A stretch of 64,000 bases of DNA, taken from NCBI RefSeq assembly GCF_003072065.1, contig NZ_QCYG01000006.1, positions 1 to 64,000 of the forward strand, given 5' to 3'. This DNA comes from Thalassorhabdomicrobium marinisediminis (lineage in GTDB: Bacteria > Pseudomonadota > Alphaproteobacteria > Rhodobacterales > Rhodobacteraceae). Numbering within the stretch: position 1 is the first letter of the stretch; the number at the start of each line of letters is the position of its first letter. The notes under the pieces are model-generated. The model had not been told where the DNA came from. It ran no database searches and saw nothing but the letters and a program-made list of their open reading frames with translations. Of the stretch, positions 56,470-64,000 are shown piece after piece. The position numbers were made by a program, and so were the translations under genes.

Positions 56470-57641
56470 AGCCGTTCGATCGCCAGCGCGATACCCTGAC
56501 CGCCGCCGATGCACATGGTGATCAGGGCACGTTTGCCGCCGATGCGCTCAAGCTCGTACATGGCTTTGACCGTGATGATCGCACCCGTGGCGCCCACGGG
56601 GTGACCCAGCGCGATGGCCCCGCCGTTGGGGTTCACCTTCGCCGGGTCCAGCCCCAGCCCCTTGTTCACGGCCAGCGCCTGTGCTGCGAAGGCTTCGTTG
56701 CTTTCGATCACATCGAAATCACCGCCCGACAGGCCGGTTTTCGCCAGCAAGGCCTCGACCGCAGGGACCGGACCGATGCCCATCACCTCGGGGCGCACAC
56801 CGGCGTGCCCATAGCCCAGCACGCGGAACTTCGGCGTAAGGCCTGCGGCCTCGGCGGCGTCCGCCGTCGCCAGCACCACCGCCGCCGCGCCGTCGTTGAT
56901 GCCCGACGCGTTGCCTGCCGTGACCGTGCCGTCTTTCTGGAACGCGGTGCGCAGACCGGCCAGCGCCTCGGCCGTGGTCGCCTTGGGGTGCTCATCGCGG
57001 TCGAACTGCACCGTCTCGCGGCGTTTCTTCACTTCGACCGGAACGATCTGGGCATCGAAATAGCCGGCGTCGATGGCCGCTGCGGCCCGTTCCTGCGACT
57101 GAAGCGCGAAGGCGTCCTGATCGGCGCGGGTGATGTCATGTTCCGCAGCGACATTCTCGGCGGTGATCCCCATGTGACCGGTGCCGAAGGGACAGTTCAG
57201 CGCGCCCAGCATCATGTCCAGCCCGCGCACGTCGCCCATCTTGGCGCCCCAGCGCGCATCGGGCAGGATATAGGGCGCGCGGCTCATGCTTTCGGCGCCA
57301 CCGGCAAGACCGAAGTCCGCGTCGCCCATGCGCAGCGACTGGATCACCGAGACGATGGCCTGCACACCGGACCCGCACAGCCGGTTCACGTTCATCGCCG
57401 GCACGCTGTCGGGCACGCCGGCCTGCATTGCGGCGACGCGGCTCAGATACATGTCGCGGGGTTCGGTGTTGATGACATGGCCGAAGGTCACGGTGCCGAT
57501 GCGGTCAGGGTCCACGCCGCCCCGCTCCATCGCGGCTTTGGCCACGGTGGTTCCCAGATCGATGGGGGTCACCCCCGCCAGACTGCCGCCAAAGCCGCCA
57601 ATGGCCGTGCGTGCGCCGGACAAGATTACGATATCAGACAT
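56466..57641 (-). CDS. Acetyl-CoA acetyltransferase (thiolase)
   Basis: The 391-residue thiolase II condenses or cleaves acetoacetyl-CoA. Catalytic residues are visible: NRLCGSGVQAI (Cys near 88), NPNGGAIALGHPVGATGA (His near 347) and ITMCIGGGQGIAL (Cys near 377). It stands alone, without phaB or beta-oxidation neighbours, so polyhydroxybutyrate synthesis and ketone or amino-acid catabolism are both possible roles. A promoter should lie in the 178-bp gap to the divergent exporter operon. Confidence 0.93.
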   Translation of the reverse strand: MSDIVILSGARTAIGGFGGSLAGVTPIDLGTTVAKAAMERGGVDPDRIGTVTFGHVINTEPRDMYLSRVAAMQAGVPDSVPAMNVNRLCGSGVQAIVSVIQSLRMGDADFGLAGGAESMSRAPYILPDARWGAKMGDVRGLDMMLGALNCPFGTGHMGITAENVAAEHDITRADQDAFALQSQERAAAAIDAGYFDAQIVPVEVKKRRETVQFDRDEHPKATTAEALAGLRTAFQKDGTVTAGNASGINDGAAAVVLATADAAEAAGLTPKFRVLGYGHAGVRPEVMGIGPVPAVEALLAKTGLSGGDFDVIESNEAFAAQALAVNKGLGLDPAKVNPNGGAIALGHPVGATGAIITVKAMYELERIGGKRALITMCIGGGQGIALAIERL

Positions 57642-57819
57642 TCAGGACCTCATTTTGCGAAATTTGGCCCACAGTAGCGGGCTGCGACATCGTGCCAACC
57701 TCTAAATGGACGGTGCGGTCTTCGACGCCATTGCCCTTGCCGGCGATCTCGAACAGGCTACCCCTTGAGCAGGGTTGAAGACCTCGGCGACCGACCGATC
57801 CGGCAAAGGAAACCATGTC

Positions 57820-58472
<653 letters not shown>

Positions 58473-58476
<4 letters not shown>

Positions 58477-60857
58477 CGCGGGCCGGGCTTCAGGCGCTTC
58501 TGTCGCACTGGCGGCGCAACCCGTTGCAACTTTTCACTTTGGTGGTGGGCCTGTCCCTTGCCACGGCGCTTTGGTCCGGGGTGCAGGCGGTGAACGCCGA
58601 GGCCCGCGCCAGCTACGACGCCGCCGCCGAAACGCTGGGCGAGGGGCGATATGCGCAGATCACCGCGCCCGGTGGCGTGATCCCGCAGGACCGCTACATT
58701 GCCCTGCGCCGGGCGGGCTGGCGCGTCAGTCCGGTGCTGGAAGGGCGGTTGGACGGGGTGCGCGTTGTGGGCTTCGACCCGCTGACTGCGCCGAACGGGT
58801 TCGGTCCGGTCGATCTCTCTGATAATGCGTTGACGCTCGACGTGCTGTTGAACGGGGTCCTGTTTGGCACGGCAGAGGCACTGAACCGGCTGGGCGCGCC
58901 CGATGTGGCCCGCGTCGTCTCGGCTCAGGTGGCGCCGAGCATGGTGCTGACGGATGTGGGCACGGCGCAGGAGCTGTTGCAGGCCGACGGCCAGTTGAGT
59001 CGGCTTATTGTCCTGCCCGAACAACCGATCCGCCAACGCGCCTTGGCCGAAGTCGCGCCCGACCTCACCCTGCGGGCGCCGCAAACGGGGGGCGATGTTG
59101 CGCAGCTCACCGACAGTTTCCACCTCAACCTCACGGCCTTCGGGCTGCTCTCTTTCGCGGTGGGCATTTTCATCGTCCACGGGGCCATCGGCCTTGCCTT
59201 CGAACAGCGACGGCCGGTGATCCGAACCCTGCGCGCGCTGGGCTTCCCCCTGCGGCGGCTGATCGCGCTGATTGCGGCGGAACTGCTGGTGATTTCCCTG
59301 CTCGCGGGCACGATCGGCGTCGGGCTGGGCTATGTTGTCGCGGCCGCGCTTCTGCCCGATGTGGCGGCGACCCTTGATGGGCTTTACGGCGCGTCTATCT
59401 CGGGCACCTTGCAGCTGCGGCCCGACTGGTGGCTGTCGGGGCTGGCGATCGCGGTCGGCGGCACGGCGCTGGCGGCGACCTCTTCCCTGTGGCAGTTGGC
59501 GCAGATGCCGCTGCTGGCTTCGGCACGGCCCCGCGCTTGGGCGATGCAATCGGGCGCGCGCCGCCTTTGGCAGGCGGGGGCGGCGGCGGGGTTGTTGGGG
59601 CTGGCCGTGGCCTTGAGCCTTGTCGGGGGAAGCTTGCTGCTTGGCTTCGCCATGCTCGCCGCGCTGCTGATCGGGGCCGCGCTGGCGCTTCCGGTGATCC
59701 TTGACCGTGTGCTGGCCTTCGGCGCGGCGCGGGCGCGCTCGGTCATGGCCGAATGGTTCTGGGCCGACACCCGCCAGCAATTGCCCGGCCTGTCGCTGGC
59801 GCTGATGGCGCTGCTTCTGGCGATGGCGGCGAATGTCGGCGTTTCCACCATGGTGAGCAGTTTCCGGCTGACCTTTACCGGGTTTCTGGATCAGCGGCTG
59901 GCCTCGGAATTATATGTCTATGCCGATGACGCCGAACAGGCGGCAGCGCTGGCCGCTTATCTTGCGCCGCGTGTGGATCAGGTCTTGCCGATCCAGTCCG
60001 TCGATCAGCAGGTCGCGGGCCTGCCGGCCGAAATCCACGGCCCCGCCGCCCATGAGACCTACCGCGCGCACTGGCTGTTTTTGCAGGAAGCGCCTGACGC
60101 ATGGCCCCGGATCGAGGCGGGGCAGGGGGCGGCGATCAACGAACAGCTTGCGCGCCGGGGCGGGCTGTCCATCGGGGACGAGATCACCGTCGCGGACCGG
60201 CGCCTTCCGGTGCTGGGCATCTATGGCGACTATGGCAACCCCATCGGGCAGGTGCTGGTGACGGCGACGCTGTTCGCCGAGCTTTTCCCCGCGGTGCGAG
60301 CGGAGCGCTTCGGTCTGCGCATGGAGGCAGGCGACGTGTCCGCGCTGGCCGAAGACCTGCGCGACGATTTCGGGTTGGCCGAGGACAATATGATCGATCA
60401 GGCGCAGCTAAAGGCCTTTTCGCTTGAGGTCTTCGACCGCACGTTCACGGTGACCGCCGCGCTCAACGTGCTGACCCTTGCCGTGGCGGGGTTCGCGATC
60501 CTGATGAGCCTTCTGACCCTTGCCACCATGCGCCTGCCGCAGCTCGCCCCCGTTTGGGCGCAGGGGCTGACGCGGGCGCGGCTGGGGAGGATCGAGATCC
60601 TGCGCGCGGTGCTGCTCGCCCTGCTTACGGCGGTGCTGGCGCTGCCTCTGGGCTTGGCGCTGGCCTGGACGTTGCTGGCGGTGGTCAACGTTGAGGCCTT
60701 CGGCTGGCGGCTGCCGATGTTCCTCTTCCCGCTCGACTATGCGCGCCTGACGGTCTTTGCCGTGTTGGCTGCGGTGCTCGCCGCACTTTGGCCCGCGCGC
60801 AAGCTCAGTCGCACGCGCCCCTCGGAGCTTTTGAAGGTGTTTTCCAATGAACGTTAG
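58473..60857 (+). CDS. FtsX-type ABC permease (AttFG-like)
   Basis: The 794-residue permease has a periplasmic domain (about 50-230), helices around 235-330, a second helix group (about 370-460), a second periplasmic domain and three C-terminal helices. The duplicated MacB-like permease folds span what attF and attG encode separately in some genomes. It overlaps both the ATPase gene (4 bp) and the following att-type gene (11 bp), showing tight translational coupling. Exported substrate is unknown, but is probably lipid-related. Confidence 0.86.
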
Positions 60858-61884
60858 GGGGCTGGCCTTTTTGCTGTTCCTGCCTGTCGCGGCTGTGGCG
60901 CAGGGCTTTGCGGGCTTGGGCACCGAGACCGAAGGCTTTGCGGTGCCGCAGCGGCCCGCGTTTTTCGACTTCCCTGCCGACCACGGGGCGCACCCGGGCT
61001 ACCGGATTGAGTGGTGGTATGTCACCGCGAACCTCGAAGGGGAGTACGGCACACCCTACGGGTTGCAATGGACCTTGTTTCGCAGTGCCCTTGCCCCCGA
61101 ACCCGGCACGGGGTGGAGCGCGCCGCAGCTCTGGATGGGGCACGCCGCCGTCACCACGCCCGATGCGCACCATGTGGCCGAACGGCTGGCGCGGGGCGGT
61201 ATCGGACAGGCGGGTGCGACGGCGGCGCCTTTCGCCGCATGGATCGACGACTGGCAGATCGCGGGGCCGGATTTCGACACCCTGACCATGACCGCCAGCG
61301 GGCCGGACTTCGCCTTTGACACAACGCTGACGGCGCAAGGTCCCATCGTTTTTCACGGCGATAGCGGCTATTCCGTCAAATCCGCACAGGGGCAGGCGAG
61401 TTATTACTACTCCCAGCCCTTCTACGACATCGCCGGTACGCTGACCCTGCCCGAGGGGGAGGTTGCTGTCACCGGAGAGGCATGGCTCGACCGGGAATGG
61501 TCGTCGCAACCCCTGTCCGAGGATCAGACCGGCTGGGACTGGTTCTCGCTCTCGCTTGGAACCGGAAAGCTGATGGGGTTCCGGCTGCGCCAGATCGATG
61601 GCAGCGTTTATACCTCGGCCACGTGGATTGATCCGCAGGGCCGCACGACCGCCTATCCCGACGGCGCTTTCCAAGCAGAGCCGGTGATGCGGACCGAGGT
61701 GCGGGGCAACACGGTGCCAACGGGCTGGCGCGTGCAGCTTGCGGCCAAGGGCGTGGACGTCACGGTTGCGGCGTTGAACCCGCAGGCGTGGATGGACACC
61801 ACCGTCGCCTATTGGGAAGGGCCGGTCACGGTTTCGGGCAGTCACGACGGGCACGGCTATCTTGAGATGACGGGCTATGACTGA
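60847..61884 (+). CDS. attH: AttH/CrtC-like lipocalin-fold secreted protein
   Basis: A signal peptide (about residues 1-19, AVA-QG) leads to a 326-residue AttH-type double beta-barrel related to CrtC carotenoid hydratase: IEWWYVTANLEGE near residue 54, a middle YSQPFYDIAGTLTL stretch, WLDREWSSQPL near 215 and FRLRQIDGS near 244. Conserved aromatic residues suit a hydrophobic ligand. As the last gene of the operon it is probably the periplasmic partner that receives the exporter's cargo. Binding rather than catalysis is inferred. Confidence 0.85.
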   Translation: MNVRGLAFLLFLPVAAVAQGFAGLGTETEGFAVPQRPAFFDFPADHGAHPGYRIEWWYVTANLEGEYGTPYGLQWTLFRSALAPEPGTGWSAPQLWMGHAAVTTPDAHHVAERLARGGIGQAGATAAPFAAWIDDWQIAGPDFDTLTMTASGPDFAFDTTLTAQGPIVFHGDSGYSVKSAQGQASYYYSQPFYDIAGTLTLPEGEVAVTGEAWLDREWSSQPLSEDQTGWDWFSLSLGTGKLMGFRLRQIDGSVYTSATWIDPQGRTTAYPDGAFQAEPVMRTEVRGNTVPTGWRVQLAAKGVDVTVAALNPQAWMDTTVAYWEGPVTVSGSHDGHGYLEMTGYD

Positions 61885-61929
61885 GCAAAACCCCTCGCCC
61901 GCGCGCGGCGCGGCGGTTAGAACCGGATC

Positions 61930-64000
61930 ATGACACCCAGCATTCCCCTGACCCGCGACCTTGTGTTGATCGGCGGTGGCCACACCCACGCACTGGTGCT
62001 GCGCAGATGGGGCATGGACCCGTTGCCTGGCGTGCGGCTGACGTTGATCAACCCCGGGCCCACCGCGCCCTATTCGGGCATGCTGCCGGGCTTCGTCGCG
62101 GGCCATTACGCGCGCGAGGATCTGGACATCGATCTGGTGCAGCTTGCGCGCTTCGCGGGCGCGCGGTTGATTGCGGGGGCGGCCACGGCGCTGGATGTGC
62201 AGGGCAAGACGATCACGGTTGAGGGGCGCCCGCCGGTGGCTTTTGATGTGGCCTCGGTCGATGTCGGGATCACCTCTGCCATGCCCGCGCTTGATGGCTT
62301 CGCGCAACACGGCATCCCGGCCAAGCCGCTGGGTCCCTTCGCCACGAAGTGGGAGGCGTTCCGCGCCAACGCGACAGAGCCGAAGGTTGCAGTGATCGGC
62401 GGTGGCGTGGCGGGGGCGGAGCTTGCCATGGCGATGGCCCACGCCTTGCGCGACCGTGCGCCCGAGATCACGTTGCTCGACCGGGGTCGGGCGCTGGAAC
62501 AGGTCAACGCCGCCGCCCGCCAAAGGCTTTTGCGGGCGATGGCGGAACAGGGCGTGCACCTGATCGAGAATGCCGAGGTTCGGGCGGTCGCGGAGGATCA
62601 TGTGCTCCTGTCCGACGGCCGACGTATCGCGTCCGGGTTCACCACCGGCGCCGCCGGGGCCCGCCCGCAGGGGTGGCTGGCGCACAGCGGGTTGGACACC
62701 GAAGACGGCTTCCTCACCGTCGGGCCAAGCCTGCAAACCTCGGACCCGTCGGCCTTTGCGGTGGGGGATTGCGCCCATCTGAGCCACGCGCCGCGCCCCA
62801 AGGCCGGGGTCTTTGCCGTGCGTGAGGCGCCCTATCTTTACGACAATCTGCGGGCCGCGCTGTCGGGCGGGCGCATGCGGCGCTACCGGCCGCAGAAGGA
62901 CTACCTCAAGCTCATCTCGCTGGGCGCGCGCGAGGCGCTGGCCGAGAGGTTCGGCACCGCGCGGCGGGGGCGGCTGCTGTGGCGTTGGAAGGACCACATC
63001 GACCGCACTTTCATGGCGAAGTTCGACGCGTTGCCCACCATGCAGCAGAAGCTGCCAAAGGTGGTCGCCGAGGGCGTGCGTCAGATCACCGGCGATGCGC
63101 CCCTGTGTGCTGGCTGCGGTGCGAAAGTCGGGCGCGGCGCGTTGCAGGACGTGCTGGCCGGGATCACCCCGCACGGGCGCGACGATATTCTGTCCACGCC
63201 GGGCGATGACGCGGCGGTGCTGCGGACCGGCGGCGCGACGCAGGTTTTCACCACGGATCACCTGAGCGCGGTGACCAAGGACCCGGTGCTGATGGCGAAG
63301 ATCGCGACGCTCCACGCGCTGGGCGACATCTGGGCGATGGGGGCCGCGCCGCAGGCGGCGGTGCTGTCCCTGACGGTGCCGCGCATGGCGCCGGAGTTGC
63401 AGCGCCGCACCGTGGGCGAAATCACCACGACGGTCTCCGAGGTGTTGCAGGACGCAGGCGCGGCGCTGGTCGGCGGGCATACGACCATGGGCGACGGGCT
63501 CACCATCGGGCTGAGCCTGACCGGCCTGCTTGACGGGGCGGCGATCACCCTGGCAGGGGCGCGGCTTGGGGATGTGATCGTGCTGAGCAAGCCCGTCGGC
63601 TCGGGCACCATTCTGGCCGCAGAGATGCGCGGACAGGCGCGCGGTCAGGATGTGCTGAGCTGTTACGACTGGATGGTGCGCTCAAACGCGCCCGCCGCGC
63701 GGTCGCTGGCGCAGGCGCGGGCGATGACCGATGTGACGGGCTTCGGGTTGGCCGGGCATCTGGCCGGGATATGCGAGGCATCGGGCGTCGGGGCGGTGGT
63801 CGATCTGGACGCAGTGCCGCTGATGCGCGGGGCGCTGGACTTGGCCGAGGCGGGCGTGCGCTCTTCGATCTATGCCGACAACCGCGCCGATTGGCGCGTC
63901 ACCGCGCCCGACACCCCCCGCGCGGCGCTGATGTTCGATCCGCAAACCAGCGGCGGCTTGCTGGCCGTGCTGGACCGAACAGAGGCGGAGCGGCTGGCCG
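61930..64000 (+). CDS. selD: Fused FAD-oxidoreductase / selenide, water dikinase (SelD), 3' end outside window
   Basis: The N-terminal half (about 1-385) is a pyridine-nucleotide disulfide-oxidoreductase-type flavoprotein: FAD motif LIGGGHTHA, NAD motif VIGGGVAGAELAMA near 155 and a second FAD-contact VGDCAHL near 277. The second half is SelD, which makes selenophosphate from selenide and ATP: LCAGCGAKVG near 395 (Cys17/Lys20 equivalents kept, Cys19 replaced by Ala), DDAAVL, ALGDIWAMGA and GGHTTMGDGLTIGL. No stop occurs before base 64000, so about 690 codons are seen and the C terminus is missing. No Sec-machinery gene lies in the window. Confidence 0.93.
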   Translation, partial: MTPSIPLTRDLVLIGGGHTHALVLRRWGMDPLPGVRLTLINPGPTAPYSGMLPGFVAGHYAREDLDIDLVQLARFAGARLIAGAATALDVQGKTITVEGRPPVAFDVASVDVGITSAMPALDGFAQHGIPAKPLGPFATKWEAFRANATEPKVAVIGGGVAGAELAMAMAHALRDRAPEITLLDRGRALEQVNAAARQRLLRAMAEQGVHLIENAEVRAVAEDHVLLSDGRRIASGFTTGAAGARPQGWLAHSGLDTEDGFLTVGPSLQTSDPSAFAVGDCAHLSHAPRPKAGVFAVREAPYLYDNLRAALSGGRMRRYRPQKDYLKLISLGAREALAERFGTARRGRLLWRWKDHIDRTFMAKFDALPTMQQKLPKVVAEGVRQITGDAPLCAGCGAKVGRGALQDVLAGITPHGRDDILSTPGDDAAVLRTGGATQVFTTDHLSAVTKDPVLMAKIATLHALGDIWAMGAAPQAAVLSLTVPRMAPELQRRTVGEITTTVSEVLQDAGAALVGGHTTMGDGLTIGLSLTGLLDGAAITLAGARLGDVIVLSKPVGSGTILAAEMRGQARGQDVLSCYDWMVRSNAPAARSLAQARAMTDVTGFGLAGHLAGICEASGVGAVVDLDAVPLMRGALDLAEAGVRSSIYADNRADWRVTAPDTPRAALMFDPQTSGGLLAVLDRTEAERLA

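Noticed and set aside
60805-63480. 891-codon minus-strand open frame opposite attH and the SelD fusion
   Set aside because: Arg/Gly/His-rich shadow frame; the plus-strand genes have clear catalytic motifs.

Overview
This window comes from a high-GC alphaproteobacterium, most likely a marine Rhodobacteraceae (Roseobacter-group) chromosome. The clues are a class I lysyl-tRNA synthetase, DUF1236 and DUF2585 proteins, an AttEFGH-type ABC exporter, a nuclear-complex-I-type NDUFS4 homologue, dodecin, tandem 68-residue cold-shock proteins and dense, closely spaced genes. About 55 protein genes, one tRNA-Arg(UCU) gene, many hairpin terminators and two related transposon-type elements can be supported.

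Layout. 1-26.6 kb is core chromosome: a DUF1236 protein, gltX with a MATE exporter, the ybbAP exporter divergent from a TesA-like esterase, dodecin, two cold-shock genes, a PhnA-type protein, a response regulator with a degenerate GGDEF domain, ettA, a PAS-GGDEF-EAL protein, nadD, a PBP4-type carboxypeptidase, a TerB-like protein, lysK, a large beta-helix protein, uvrB, a HemG-like flavodoxin and the NDUFS4 homologue.

26.64-34.33 kb is an accessory island of lower GC. The first element (26645-32627) has 5'-TGT...ACA-3' ends with perfect inverted repeats and a 5-bp target duplication (AGCCT) that can be read directly. It is a TniABQ/Tn7-type transposon. tniQ is complete, tniB has lost its 5' part, and tniA is gone. 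Its cargo is the 3' end of a BREX phage-defence operon: a 5'-truncated pglZ and a full-length brxL whose C terminus looks MITD1-like instead of Lon-like. One internal deletion explains both truncations. One base beyond the right target duplication a second, related element begins (32634-34334). It carries only a glycosyltransferase-like gene.

34.4-46.6 kb returns to core metabolism: kbl-tdh (threonine degradation), an Lrp regulator divergent from a class-V aminotransferase, tRNA-Arg, gdhA, a second class-V enzyme, trhO, and an NAD-salvage neighbourhood (pncA, pncB). 46.7-48.3 kb holds a lower-GC secreted ClpP-fold (COG3904-like) protein. 48.3-64 kb holds arfB, a compact unit with two tiny ORFs whose Shine-Dalgarno can pair with a downstream anti-SD just before a strong terminator, a YhhQ-type transporter, mepA, an MFS transporter, a thioesterase divergent from a yggT gene across a 14-bp perfect palindrome, recQ, yaaA, a thiolase, the att-type exporter operon, and a fused FAD-oxidoreductase/selenophosphate synthetase that runs off the window end.

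The points most worth a second look are the decayed BREX-bearing transposon with its abutting sister element, and the small-ORF/anti-SD unit at 49.1-49.3 kb.
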